Below are positions 8,168 to 16,016 of a stretch of DNA of 64,000 nucleotides, piece by piece. Origin of the DNA: CATOSK01 sp963665735 (lineage in GTDB: Bacteria; Chloroflexota; Dehalococcoidia; Lucifugimonadales; UBA3495); contig OY762444.1 of the NCBI GenBank assembly GCA_963665735.1, forward strand, positions 1,736,001 to 1,800,000. The letters run 5' to 3'. The notes below the pieces were generated by a model. That model saw nothing but the letters and a program-made list of their open reading frames with translations, was not told the DNA's origin and made no database searches. The first letter of the stretch is position 1, and every line of letters begins with the position of its first letter. Both the position numbers and the translations under genes were made by a program.

Positions 8168-9205
8168 TTAGCCCGCACTGCGGCTTTGGGACAGCCGCAA
8201 GGTTTGTCGCAGCAGGGGCGCCAGATTTTCCTCGATTAAAGCGGCGGCTCGGCGCGACTTGTCAACCTGGTGGGCGGTGGAAAGGCTGAAAACGTCCTCC
8301 AAGGCTTGCGCCGCCGCCAGGGTGTCCAGTTCCACGGAAATTAGAGGTACGCCCCGGTTGGCGGCTTCTACCCGGATGTATTCGGTGGGTTCGCCGCCCC
8401 CGGTCAAGACCAGGCACTTGGTTTCGCACATCAAGCTGGCCAGCTGAATGTCGGGCCGCTCGGCGCGGGTGATGACCGCCTGGTTGGGGTAGCGTCCGAA
8501 GTAGTTGGGGCCGGAGTCCATGATGTTGCCGCCGATGAGGAAACGGTCAACCGGGGCGTCGGCGTTGTCCGGTTCCTGCACCCAACTGCCGCCCAGGTGG
8601 TCAGCAATCTGCCGCACCGTCACCGAGAGCAACGGGCGGTCTTCCGGCAGCGCGCCCAGCGTCGCCACGTCCAACTCCCGCAGGGGTGCAATGACCTCCC
8701 GCGCCAGCCATTCCTGGCGGTAGGGCGGGCAGTGGTTGAATACCACCCCCATTAACGATTCCCCCCAGGGTCGGGCCATGTCTTGCACCGCAGCCGGGGA
8801 AATTTCCTTTTCGTAGGACGCCACCAATACGCCGCGGGATGTAAGTCCCTGGGCGTTGAGTTGGGCCGTCAACCCGGCGGCCAGTGACGACGATTCCGGC
8901 CCTTCCAGCAGGACAACATCGGCAGCGGCGTCTAGGGCGGCAACGGCGTCGGATGCTGGTAGCAATGTAGCCGCGTCCGGGGTGTCTCCGCCGGGGGGCA
9001 GCGGGCCGGGCGTGAAAACCGGCGGGCCGTCGCCGGCCAGGAACTCGGAAAGATAAGCAACGTCGGGGTCGGCGTCGGGGTTGTCGGAAAAGGGCTTGCA
9101 ATAGGCCGGGTTGCGCCCCGATTCCCTGAGCAGGTGGAGCAGGCCAGAAATAAGGCAGGTCTTGCCCGCCCCGGCCCGGTTTCCCGCAAAAACGACGATT
9201 GCCAC
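8168..9205 (-). CDS. P-loop ATPase with DRTGG domain
   Basis: The 345-aa protein starts with a BioD/CobQ-type P-loop, AGNRAGAGKT (residues 7-16), and has a C-terminal DRTGG domain with FLIGGNIMDSGPNYF and CLVLTGGGEPTEYI. This pairing is the N-terminal half of long-form phosphotransacetylases and of free-standing proteins of unknown function. No PTA catalytic domain is present. The start is GTG 9205, with AGGGAGGG just upstream; the longer frame to 9391 runs through a palindromic repeat and is rejected. It is convergent with the small ABM gene and divergent from the tiny membrane-protein genes. Confidence 0.8.
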   Translation of the reverse strand: MAIVVFAGNRAGAGKTCLISGLLHLLRESGRNPAYCKPFSDNPDADPDVAYLSEFLAGDGPPVFTPGPLPPGGDTPDAATLLPASDAVAALDAAADVVLLEGPESSSLAAGLTAQLNAQGLTSRGVLVASYEKEISPAAVQDMARPWGESLMGVVFNHCPPYRQEWLAREVIAPLRELDVATLGALPEDRPLLSVTVRQIADHLGGSWVQEPDNADAPVDRFLIGGNIMDSGPNYFGRYPNQAVITRAERPDIQLASLMCETKCLVLTGGGEPTEYIRVEAANRGVPLISVELDTLAAAQALEDVFSLSTAHQVDKSRRAAALIEENLAPLLRQTLRLSQSRSAG

Positions 9206-9324
9206 CGTTCCCTCCCTGGCGATTGTTGGCCGGGCAATTCTACCACATGGGCCGGGACATAAGGCCGGATGGCGGGGGTGTGCTAAAATAAACCCAACCG
9301 ATAAAGAACCCAACCCAGAAGGGG

Positions 9325-9372
9325 TTTTCACCCCCATCCCAGCCTTCCCCCTCGATGGGGGAAGGGACTGGA
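9325..9372. repeat. Family B palindrome
   Basis: GGGGTTTTCACCCCCATCCCAGCCTTCCCCCTCGATGGGGGAAGG between the divergent DRTGG gene and the small membrane-protein gene at 9395. Confidence 0.7.
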
Positions 9373-9394
9373 TTCCGGCAAAGGATGGCAAGGA

Positions 9395-9601
9395 ATGTCA
9401 AACGCCGCTTTCGGCGCTAGCCTGGCCTTGGCTTTTGTGGCGGCTTGCTGGGTGTTCGTCGTCGGTCACCAGCTGGGTTGGCCCTTCCTGGACCCGGTTA
9501 GATACGGGATTGTTCGGGGGGCTGGGTACGTCGCCTATCCGGTGGTGTTCATGTCCGCGCCGGTGGCAATTGCCGGCGTGGTCCTGTCGTTCAAGAAGTG
9601 A
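9395..9601 (+). CDS. Two-TM small membrane protein, copy 1
   Basis: A 68-aa protein with two hydrophobic helices (about residues 6-25 and 43-64) joined by a short polar loop, ending SFKK. The loop motif GHQLGWPFLDPVRYG is matched by AHQVDWQPFNVARYP in the next gene, and both end with two lysines, so the two are paralogues. No family is recognised. An AAGG lies ten bases before the ATG. Confidence 0.65.
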   Translation: MSNAAFGASLALAFVAACWVFVVGHQLGWPFLDPVRYGIVRGAGYVAYPVVFMSAPVAIAGVVLSFKK

Positions 9602-9625
9602 GTCGGCGTCTTAAACGGGGGAAAT

Positions 9626-9838
9626 ATGCAAGTTCTGGTACAAAACCTCCTGTTTGTGCTGATGCTTGTCCTGGTCGCCCTGTGCTGGGCATTGGTTATT
9701 GCCCACCAGGTTGACTGGCAACCGTTCAATGTCGCCAGGTATCCGTCCTTGCAGGGGTCTTTGTACTTTGCCTACACGGTATCAGCCCTGTCAGTAGCTC
9801 TTTTCGGCCTTGGGATCCTGCTTGGGCTAAAGAAATGA
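9626..9838 (+). CDS. Two-TM small membrane protein, copy 2
   Basis: A 70-aa paralogue of the gene before it: CWALVIAHQ against CWVFVVGHQ, then the same spacing to an RY pair, and a second hydrophobic helix ending GLKK. GGGGGAAAT directly precedes the ATG. Its stop overlaps the start of the third small gene (ATGA), so the three are probably one operon. Function unknown; the positive C-terminus suggests it faces the cytoplasm. Confidence 0.7.
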   Translation: MQVLVQNLLFVLMLVLVALCWALVIAHQVDWQPFNVARYPSLQGSLYFAYTVSALSVALFGLGILLGLKK

Positions 9839-10056
9839 AAATGCCAATGGGGAATTTGTGGAAACGGCTGGAAAATCGTTTCCAGCCCGCCGTTGGCGAT
9901 GTGGGGACATCCTTCCTGGGAATCGCGGCCCTCTTTTTCGTTAGGGCATTCCCCCCGTCCGCATCCGTAGAGTTTAACCTCTGGCTACTGGGATCCAGCG
10001 TCGTCTTTTTCCTGTTGGGAATCTGGTTGCGAGTGGCTTATCGTACCGGAACGTGA
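9835..10056 (+). CDS. Small membrane protein
   Basis: A 73-aa protein with a hydrophilic N-terminal 24 residues and two predicted membrane helices (about 25-40 and 48-66). The start ATG overlaps the preceding stop by four bases, showing translational coupling; ATG 9841 is an alternative. It is not clearly related in sequence to the two upstream copies. Function unknown. Confidence 0.6.
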   Translation: MKMPMGNLWKRLENRFQPAVGDVGTSFLGIAALFFVRAFPPSASVEFNLWLLGSSVVFFLLGIWLRVAYRTGT

Positions 10057-10083
10057 GCCTAAATCGCCCCCAACTTCCGGCCC

Positions 10084-11229
10084 TTACCCCCGGCGCAGCG
10101 GCTGGCCCCGGCGGTAGGTGGCTACCCGCCATAGCCATTCCGCCGGGCCGAAACGGAAACGGGCCAGCCAGGCTTGTGACCACCAGAGTTGCAAGGCCGA
10201 AACCACCAGTACGAAAGCCAGAATCCCGGTGCGGTTGATTGCGACGTCCCCCAGCAGGACGGTCAGAATCAACACCCCCAGGACGCTTTGGGCCAGGTAG
10301 TTGGTTAACGCCATTCGGCCCGCGGCCCGCAGCCGCCGTTTCAGCCAATCGTCCGGGCGCGCGTTCCATAGAACTATCAGGCTCATGTAGCCCAGGGCGG
10401 CGGGAATCGTCCCCAAGTCGTTGGGGATACTGCCGATGAAGGCCACTTCCTTGGAAAAGTCGTTAACTGCCAAGAAAAGGACGCCCAAGGCGGCCAGGGC
10501 CAGGCCCACCGTTAATCCCAAGGCGGCGGTCAGCCGGTAGGTGGACAGGGGCATGGCCCCATTCATAAACCCCAGCCGGTACAGCCCGGCCCCCATGAGA
10601 ATCATGCCCAACCCGCGCATGAAGTAGCCGGAAAGAATCCCCAGGGCAATCGGCTCCTCGATTTCCGCCCCCGGCTGTACCCAGATGCCCACCAGCGGGG
10701 CGTCGGTGGCGTTGGCGATGGACTGCGTTAGGAAATCAACGGCGATGGGCAGCAGGCAAATCAAGACTCCCACGGCAATCAGGACACGGGAGGACAGCTT
10801 TCTGACGCTTACCAGAATGACGGAGGATACGGCGTAAACCATCAGCACGTCGCCGTCCCATAGCTGATAGTGCGCGATGCCCGCCGCCAGCAGCAGGGCG
10901 TTGCGCCAGAGGGTCAGCCGGACGGCCGGGCCATCGCGGGATTCCACCCTTTCGATGAACAGCATCATCCCGGCCCCGAAGAGCAGGGAGAAAAGGCCCA
11001 TGAACTTCTGGTCAACGAAAATTTCGCCGGCGACGGCCACCGTCCAGTCCAGCCAGGTCTCCGAACCGCCGGCGCTGAGGTTCCAGTAAGGGACTTGCCC
11101 CAGCTTGAAGCTGACGGCGTTCATCAGCAGGATACCCAGCACCGCCACGCCGCGAATGAGGTCAAGGGACGTTATCCGGGCGGATTCCGCCACCGGGCCG
11201 GGGCCGGGTTCCCTTCCTTCAACAGCCAT
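10084..11229 (-). CDS. DUF418 (YeiB-like) membrane protein
   Basis: A 381-aa polytopic membrane protein. The N-terminal SLDLIRGVAVLGILLMNAVSF is the hallmark of the YeiB/DUF418 and related acyltransferase-3-like families; LFSLLFGAGMMLFIER and the C-terminal GRMALTNYLAQS match the DUF418 pattern. About ten hydrophobic segments are visible. The biochemical role of the family is unresolved. It is convergent with the three small membrane genes, with only 27 bases between stops. Confidence 0.85.
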   Translation of the reverse strand: MAVEGREPGPGPVAESARITSLDLIRGVAVLGILLMNAVSFKLGQVPYWNLSAGGSETWLDWTVAVAGEIFVDQKFMGLFSLLFGAGMMLFIERVESRDGPAVRLTLWRNALLLAAGIAHYQLWDGDVLMVYAVSSVILVSVRKLSSRVLIAVGVLICLLPIAVDFLTQSIANATDAPLVGIWVQPGAEIEEPIALGILSGYFMRGLGMILMGAGLYRLGFMNGAMPLSTYRLTAALGLTVGLALAALGVLFLAVNDFSKEVAFIGSIPNDLGTIPAALGYMSLIVLWNARPDDWLKRRLRAAGRMALTNYLAQSVLGVLILTVLLGDVAINRTGILAFVLVVSALQLWWSQAWLARFRFGPAEWLWRVATYRRGQPLRRG

Positions 11230-11275
11230 AGATAACGGTAGTAGGGCGGCCCACCGGAATCCCCGCGAGGAACGG

Positions 11276-11974
11276 TTATTCCACGTCCTTCCAGCCGGTG
11301 TTGGCGGGGTCGAACTTGTCCGGCCAGCGGGTGGTGTCGTCGTACATCGCCATGCTCAAGTCGGAGCGGTGCAGGCTGGCTTGGGCAAAGTTGGCGTGAC
11401 GCATATCGGTGCGAATCCACATGGAATCGCGAATCATAGCCTGGGTGAAGTTGGCCTGGGCCAGCACCGCCCGGCTGATGTCGGCGCCGTTCATGTTGGC
11501 CGAGTGGAAGTTGGCGCCGGTCAGGTTGGCGTTGCGCAGGTCAACCTCAATCATGGTGGCCTGGCTGGCGTCGGCTCCGGTAAGGTCGGCGTTGAAGAAG
11601 GAAGTCCGCATGGTGCGGGAGTAGCGCAGCACCGCGCCGGTGAGGGTTGCGCCCCGGAAGTCGGCCCAGAACAGGTTGACGTTGGTGAAGTCGGCGCCGG
11701 CGCAGTTGGAATCGGCCAGGCTGGCCCGCCCCAGGTTGGCCCCGGTCAGGTCGGCGCCCCGCAGGTCTGCCCGGGCCAGGCTGGACTTGAACAGGTTGGC
11801 CCCGCAGAGACGCGCCCCCTGGAGGTTGGCGTTGCGGATGCGCGCGCCGGGCAGGTTGAGGCCGGAAAGGTCGGCGCCTTCCAGGTCCAGGGCGGCGTTG
11901 GGGTTTTCGCGGCGCCATTGGGCAAACTTCTGGGCGTCCTCTCGGACCAGCTTGACGTGCTCGGGATTTGCCAA
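11276..11974 (-). CDS. Pentapeptide-repeat protein
   Basis: The 232-aa product has a short N-terminal helix (ANPEHVKLVREDAQKF, then WRRENPNAALDLEGADL) and about 30 consecutive A(D/N)LXX repeats, which fold as a right-handed quadrilateral beta-helix. The start is set at TTG 11974, giving MANPEHV, the usual beginning of bacterial relatives, with CTGGAG upstream; the longer frame to 12049 begins with a Cys/Pro-rich stretch unlike the family. Some members mimic DNA and protect gyrase, but nothing here allows that claim. It lies 140 bases downstream of the selenoprotein gene on the same strand. Confidence 0.88.
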   Translation of the reverse strand: MANPEHVKLVREDAQKFAQWRRENPNAALDLEGADLSGLNLPGARIRNANLQGARLCGANLFKSSLARADLRGADLTGANLGRASLADSNCAGADFTNVNLFWADFRGATLTGAVLRYSRTMRTSFFNADLTGADASQATMIEVDLRNANLTGANFHSANMNGADISRAVLAQANFTQAMIRDSMWIRTDMRHANFAQASLHRSDLSMAMYDDTTRWPDKFDPANTGWKDVE

Positions 11975-12114
11975 GGTTGCAACTCCAGGTCTGGCCGGCC
12001 CCGGCGGGGGCGGGCGTGGTTTTTTTGGCGGGCAAAAGCAACAGCCCAAGACGCAACGGCCCGGGCTGTTGGTTGGCCCTGGGGGTTGTGGGCCGTCGGC
12101 GGCCCGTGGGTTGG

Positions 12115-12417
12115 CTAGCTGCCGGCGGCGATAGCCTCTTCGACCTCGAAGACTTTTTCGGCGATGACCATTTTCAGTTCGTTGACCCGGCCCAGGTTGG
12201 GATGGCCGCCGCTTTCCTGCTTAACGTCGAAAATCTTTTCCCCGTCCAGGTTGACTTCCAGCCGGCCGCCCCCGGCGGGGGTCAGCTTGATAGCGATGTC
12301 GCCGGGTTCTTGAGACCGCCAGAACTCGGTCGCCATCCACGTGGCGACGGCGTGATAGCCTCAAGGCACACAGTAAACGACTTCGACTTCAACTTTTCCG
12401 AACTCTGCTCCAGGCAT
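12115..12417 (-). CDS. SelW/Rdx-type selenoprotein (in-frame TGA = Sec)
   Basis: Read through one TGA, this frame gives a complete 100-aa Rdx-family protein. It starts at ATG 12417 with GAGGAG five bases upstream. After a beta strand (VEVEVVY) comes the redox motif C16-V-P-U19, with TGA at 12363-12361, then GYHAVATWMATEFW, a GGGRLEVNLDGEKIFD hairpin and the ESGGHPNLGRVNELK segment typical of SelW/SelT/SelH relatives. A 7-bp hairpin with a G in its loop lies 12 bases after the TGA. The downstream ATG 12336 would give a 73-aa fragment without the active site. Role: thiol redox on an unknown partner. Confidence 0.88.
12329..12348 (-). promoter_or_regulatory. Bacterial SECIS-like hairpin
   Basis: On the minus strand GTCGCCA (12348-12342) pairs perfectly with TGGCGAC (12335-12329), closing a six-base loop CGTGGA with G at loop position two. 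The loop begins 19 bases after the TGA. Stem just after the UGA, short apical loop and a G in the first two loop positions fit the known bacterial SECIS pattern read by SelB. Confidence 0.7.
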
Positions 12418-12504
12418 GGCGCTCCTCAACAACAGTTCCGAGGGATGATGACCACAACAAGTTTACTCAACCACGCTTGGCAAATCAAGGTTGGGGGTGG
12501 AGGT

Positions 12505-12560
12505 TTCAATAGTCCCTTCCCCCTTGATGGGGGAAGGTTAGGATGGGGGTGAGAACCCAC
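12505..12560. repeat. Family B palindrome
   Basis: CCTTCCCCCTTGATGGGGGAAGG followed by a GGGGGTGAGAACCC arm, upstream of the selenoprotein gene and of the plus-strand PIN-toxin pair. Confidence 0.7.
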
Positions 12561-12616
12561 CCCACCACCGCGGCGACTAGCTGAACCCCGATGAAACGGA
12601 ATCCCCGGCCAAGCAG

Positions 12617-12645
12617 TTGGCGCACACTCGCCGTATTGGTATCAT
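12617..12645 (+). promoter_or_regulatory. Candidate promoter for the PIN-toxin pair
   Basis: TTGGCG, 17 bases, TATCAT, located 31 bases before the ATG at 12676. Both boxes are one to three mismatches from the sigma-70 consensus. Confidence 0.35.
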
Positions 12646-12675
12646 TGTATACAAAAGACTTGGACGGGAAAAACG

Positions 12676-13098
12676 ATGGAATCTTCAGCGCAAGAAAAAC
12701 ACCAACACCAAGGGGCGACACCTGACGGCGGTACGGTGCAAGACCGGGAACTGCAAGAACTGGCGGAAATACTGCGGTCGCTGGAAGAGAGAATGTACTT
12801 CGTCGGTTGGAATTGGTTCCGTGACCAGTACCTTCCCCAGTGTGGCCTGGAATGGGCCAAGGACCCGGGCAAGAATGAGGCGTTACTGCGGCAAGGCATC
12901 AAGGAAAGATTGCTGACCAAATGGCGAACCTTCGACCCGGACCAACCCGGAGAGCCGCTTGCCGTCATTATGGTAAACCGGACGTATTCCGGGTTGCCAT
13001 CGGATTATTCTCGCAGTGACGAGCCGTTCAAACCCATTGAAATCCGCGGGGGGCCAATTTCCCAGACCGTCATCGAAGACCGGGAAGACCGCTTTTGA
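12676..13098 (+). CDS. Hypothetical protein upstream of PIN toxin
   Basis: A 140-aa soluble, charged protein with no family I recognise. The first 35 residues are polar and Gln-rich, then a helix (ELQELAEILRSLEERMYFV), a Trp-rich part (GWNWFRDQYL) and an acidic end. It ends nine bases before the PIN-domain ORF on the same strand. That arrangement suggests an antitoxin or partner, but it has no AbrB or ribbon-helix-helix motif that I can see. GGACGGG precedes the ATG. Confidence 0.6.
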   Translation: MESSAQEKHQHQGATPDGGTVQDRELQELAEILRSLEERMYFVGWNWFRDQYLPQCGLEWAKDPGKNEALLRQGIKERLLTKWRTFDPDQPGEPLAVIMVNRTYSGLPSDYSRSDEPFKPIEIRGGPISQTVIEDREDRF

Positions 13099-13107
13099 TT
13101 CTTGGGA

Positions 13108-13554
13108 ATGCCGATTTTCTATTTCGACACCAGCGCTTTGTTCAAGCTGTACATCCGGGAAGAAGGCACCGACCGGGTCTCGGAGTTGGCCCAAGACCGG
13201 GAACGGAACACCTTGGCGATTGTGGATTTCGCGGTGCTGGAGTTCCACTCCGCCATACGCCGGAGGGAACGTCAAGGGGAAATCTCCGCTTTGGAGGCCA
13301 GCCTGGCCCTGCAACAACTGAGCGACGACGCAGAGAATCGCTACATGGTGCAACAATCAACGCCAGCGATAGTCCAAGAGGGTACACGGCTCATTGACCT
13401 CTATCCCCTGAAAACCCTGGACGCTTTGCAACTTGCCGGTTGTCTTATATTGCGCCGTCGCGTTTCCGAACCCCTGACCTTCGTTTGCGCCGATGTCCGC
13501 CTGTACCGGGCCGCCGCCAGTGAAGGTTTGACCACGCTCATACCCCAAGGGTGA
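13108..13554 (+). CDS. PIN-domain ribonuclease (VapC-like)
   Basis: A 148-aa PIN domain. The acidic metal-binding residues are present: D7 in YFDTSALFKLY, the Glu in VLEFHSAIRR, an Asp in TLDALQLA and a late Asp in FVCADVRL. VapC-type toxins cleave RNA and are neutralised by a neighbouring antitoxin, here probably the 140-aa gene directly upstream. ATG 13108 is used; TTG 13102 is equally near. A perfect hairpin terminator follows 38 bases after the stop. Confidence 0.85.
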   Translation: MPIFYFDTSALFKLYIREEGTDRVSELAQDRERNTLAIVDFAVLEFHSAIRRRERQGEISALEASLALQQLSDDAENRYMVQQSTPAIVQEGTRLIDLYPLKTLDALQLAGCLILRRRVSEPLTFVCADVRLYRAAASEGLTTLIPQG

Positions 13555-13591
13555 CGGTGATGGGAAAGGGCTATGGAATTGAATGACAAAC

Positions 13592-13619
13592 CGCCCCGGC
13601 CAGAAGCTTGGCCGGGGCG
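13592..13619. terminator. Bidirectional intrinsic terminator
   Basis: CGCCCCGGCCA and TGGCCGGGGCG form an 11-bp GC-rich stem with loop GAAGCT, between the stops of the PIN gene (plus) and the MaoC gene (minus). T-rich runs (TTGTTGG on plus, TTTGTC on minus) follow on either side. Confidence 0.75.
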
Positions 13620-13650
13620 TTGTTGGCGGGTTGCCGGGGTCTTGGAATGG

Positions 13651-14070
13651 TTAGGACACGACAGCGCTGCCCTGGCCCACGGCGGTCTTGTCGCCGTTCT
13701 GGTTCTCGCAGGAAATGTCCACCGTAACCAGCGTGCCTTCCGGAGTGTCCTGGCTGCTGTTGTAAACGCCGCTGATGGTCACGGTGTCGCCTTCCTTCAC
13801 CGGGCGCAGGAACTTCAGGTTAACCACGCCGCTGTGGTGGAAAACGTCGGCGCCAAAGTATTCCCGCAGCAACTGGGAAGCGAAGGCCACCGACATCCGC
13901 CCGGAGGCGATGGGGTAGGTGGTGCCGAGACGCTGGCGGGCCAACTCCGGGCTGTTATGGATGTTTTCCCGGTCGCGGATGCCGCACGATTCGAACTGGT
14001 TGATTTTGACCTGGGTGATGCTCTTGGTCAGCGTGGGTAATGCCTTGTTTTCTAGCCCTGCGGATGCCAT
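13651..14070 (-). CDS. MaoC-like hydratase/dehydratase subunit
   Basis: A 139-aa hot-dog-fold protein. It has the MaoC-type central stretch GRMSVAFASQLLREYFG and the strand VVNLKFLRPVKEGDTVTISG that lines the substrate tunnel. The start lies inside the preceding gene (19-base overlap), so the two are translationally coupled and probably form a heterodimeric enoyl-thioester hydratase, like HadA/HadB-type pairs. Substrate unknown. The usual catalytic D-x-x-x-x-H pair appears as N-x-x-E in this half (IHNSPELARQ). Confidence 0.8.
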   Translation of the reverse strand: MASAGLENKALPTLTKSITQVKINQFESCGIRDRENIHNSPELARQRLGTTYPIASGRMSVAFASQLLREYFGADVFHHSGVVNLKFLRPVKEGDTVTISGVYNSSQDTPEGTLVTVDISCENQNGDKTAVGQGSAVVS

Positions 14071-14489
14071 TTCTTTCCCACCTCGTCTGGTTTTTTCATC
14101 TGGTAGGTGCGCATTTTCTCGATGAGCCGGCCGTCCTCGTCGGTGGCGGTGGCCTCGATTACCAGGTACGGCTTTTCCCGGCGGCTGTACTTGTCGTGGA
14201 TCCGTCCGGTGACGCGGATGGTCTTGCCGGGAATGGGCGGATTGTGGAACTCCATCTCGTTGCCGGCGTTGACCCCGCCGGTGTTGTCTTCGTAGGCCAG
14301 GCCCAGGGCGGTGGCGTCGTGCTTGACGGCGATGGTCGGGAAGACGGCCTCCGGGTCGTCAACGGACTTGCGATATTCGTCCACCATCTCCTGGGTCAGG
14401 ACGTATTCGTAAGACCCCAACTCTTCGCCAATCTGCAAATTGTCGTACACCAGTTCCGGCAGGCTTGCGGGGGAATTCGATTGAGTCAT
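14052..14489 (-). CDS. FAS1-like/MaoC dehydratase N-domain protein
   Basis: A 145-aa hot-dog protein of the FAS1-like dehydratase type: ELVYDNLQIGEELGSYEYVLTQ at the start, VDEYRKSVDD in the alpha helix and NPPIPGKTIRVTGRI strand. It pairs with the overlapping MaoC-like gene. GAAGGAG lies eight bases before ATG 14489; the longer frame to 14774 runs into the promoter region of the divergent gene and is rejected. Likely acts on a (R)-hydroxyacyl or enoyl thioester; pathway unknown. Confidence 0.8.
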   Translation of the reverse strand: MTQSNSPASLPELVYDNLQIGEELGSYEYVLTQEMVDEYRKSVDDPEAVFPTIAVKHDATALGLAYEDNTGGVNAGNEMEFHNPPIPGKTIRVTGRIHDKYSRREKPYLVIEATATDEDGRLIEKMRTYQMKKPDEVGKKWHPQG

Positions 14490-14733
14490 ATAGGCAACTC
14501 CTTCGGCGAAATGGCCTATTCGCGGGTGTTTACGGCCTTTGGGTGAGGCCGGGTTTACCTTACTTGAAATCATCGGGCAAGTCAACGACGGCAACGCGAA
14601 AACTATTCCACCGGGGCGGTGACAAAATGCCCGTAGCATAGCGGCGGGGAAATACTTATAATGGGGCCAACTCGTATATATTCTTTCCCGGCCCGGGGTC
14701 ATTCCCGCGGCCAGGCTATCGGAAGTGCCGGAC

Positions 14734-15522
14734 ATGAACCTGGCTTTTGACAGAGGCGACCCCCAACGTCCCAAGGGCCATGCCCTGGTCTATTTCCGGG
14801 TCAGCACCGAGCCGGACAAGGTTTACGCCACCTACGTGGTGACCCTGCCGGTGAAAGCCGACCTCAACAAGTATGTGCCTCCCTTCCTGGCAGGTCATAT
14901 TGGCAACGCGCCGCTGGCCGACTTTTCTTCCTTCGCCATGCCGCCGGTGCCGGAGCCGGTGGAAGGCTATGAAGAGTTGGACAAGCTCAGCCGCCTGCGG
15001 GACGACGACCTGGTTTACGCCGACAGTATGTTTTCCTTCGACCTGCCCCGCATGATGGAGGCCGTTACCGAGGCGGTGCAGGAATACTCCCGGATGTGCG
15101 GGTACATGGAGCAGATTGCGACGGTGGATTCCGACGCCCCGGCTGTACCCACCGACCCCGTGGCAGCTCTGGCCGAGCTGGAGGACATATCTTTCCAAGT
15201 CAACGAAGTGCTGTTCAGCCTGATGAGCGAAAACGACAAGCTGACCGAGTTGTCGCGGCTGTTGGGCAAGCTGCGGTTCGCCCAGGAAGGCCAGGACTCC
15301 GGCATGGTGGACGAGGCTACCGCCGAGATTAACTCCCTGGCCCGGCACTTGCCCGAAGAGTTCAACATCGCCGCCCTGCTGTCGGCGGCCCAGGACGCTT
15401 CCCAGCGGGGGGCGCGGCTGGCCCAACTGTACCTGGACCGCTGCTTCCGGCTGTCGGAAGGCGACACCCCGGCGGCGTCAGACCTGGAGGCGGAAATCCG
15501 TTCCCTGGAAGGCGGGGCTTAG
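14734..15522 (+). CDS. Conserved hypothetical protein, helical
   Basis: A 262-aa soluble acidic protein. The first 70 residues look like beta strands (HALVYFRVSTEPDKVYATYVVTLPV), followed by a long mostly helical part with heptad-like spacing (residues 90-260). I do not recognise a family. GGAAG sits eight bases before ATG 14734. A TATAAT at 14657-14662 with a poor -35 could be its promoter. No transmembrane segment or signal peptide is visible. Confidence 0.7.
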   Translation: MNLAFDRGDPQRPKGHALVYFRVSTEPDKVYATYVVTLPVKADLNKYVPPFLAGHIGNAPLADFSSFAMPPVPEPVEGYEELDKLSRLRDDDLVYADSMFSFDLPRMMEAVTEAVQEYSRMCGYMEQIATVDSDAPAVPTDPVAALAELEDISFQVNEVLFSLMSENDKLTELSRLLGKLRFAQEGQDSGMVDEATAEINSLARHLPEEFNIAALLSAAQDASQRGARLAQLYLDRCFRLSEGDTPAASDLEAEIRSLEGGA

Positions 15523-16016
15523 CTGGGGAAGTCCGGGGCCAACGGGCGGGTCACCAGTTCAATTTCGTCCAGCACTTCGTTAAACAACGGGAACTGGTAG
15601 CGTTCCAGCCGTTCGTAAAAGACCTCTTCCCCGGTCAACGGGTCAAAGACCCGGTGGTGATAATCGTCATCGTTCTGATGGACGTTGTGGTATCGCAGAA
15701 CCGGGTTTCCACCCGTCACCCAGGCCGCGTAGCGGTAGGAATAGCAACGTATCCTACGCAGCCCTCCGGAGTAGCGGCTCTCGAAACGCTTTTCGACGCG
15801 TAACGTAACGCCGCGGGAACAGTGGACATCCCCTTCCAACAAAAGAACGCCGTCGTTCCCGGTTTCGACGAAATCCAGGATACTCGGGTCCGCGTGAAGG
15901 ACGAAGGGATGTTCAGCTAGACGCTGCTCGTGGATGGTTCGGTAGTGGTCGAAGGTGTTCCAGTCGTGGGGGTCTGCTCTTCGAGGTATCGAAGACCGTG
16001 ATAGGCTTGCATCCAC
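15519..16016 (-). CDS. TumE-like (DUF6516) toxin
   Basis: A 165-aa protein with the DUF6516/TumE layout: a beta-rich core around DGVLLLEGDVHCSRGVTLRVEKRFE, then RCYSYRYAAWV, a VLRYHNVHQNDDDYHH segment (His-rich, as in this family where the base-pair-like H motif follows) and a C-terminal helix. The family includes toxins of type II modules. The start overlaps the upstream partner by 100 bases; no other ATG, GTG or TTG is better placed. The antitoxin-like gene is upstream on the same strand. Confidence 0.65.
   Translation of the reverse strand: MDASLSRSSIPRRADPHDWNTFDHYRTIHEQRLAEHPFVLHADPSILDFVETGNDGVLLLEGDVHCSRGVTLRVEKRFESRYSGGLRRIRCYSYRYAAWVTGGNPVLRYHNVHQNDDDYHHRVFDPLTGEEVFYERLERYQFPLFNEVLDEIELVTRPLAPDFPS

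Noticed and set aside
9206..9391. N-terminal extension of the DRTGG ATPase
   Set aside because: It translates a family B palindrome and lacks similarity; GTG 9205 has a strong ribosome site and starts at the P-loop strand.
12115..12336. 73-aa protein starting at ATG 12336
   Set aside because: It lacks the Rdx active site and has no ribosome site; the ATG lies within the SECIS-like hairpin of the longer selenoprotein frame.
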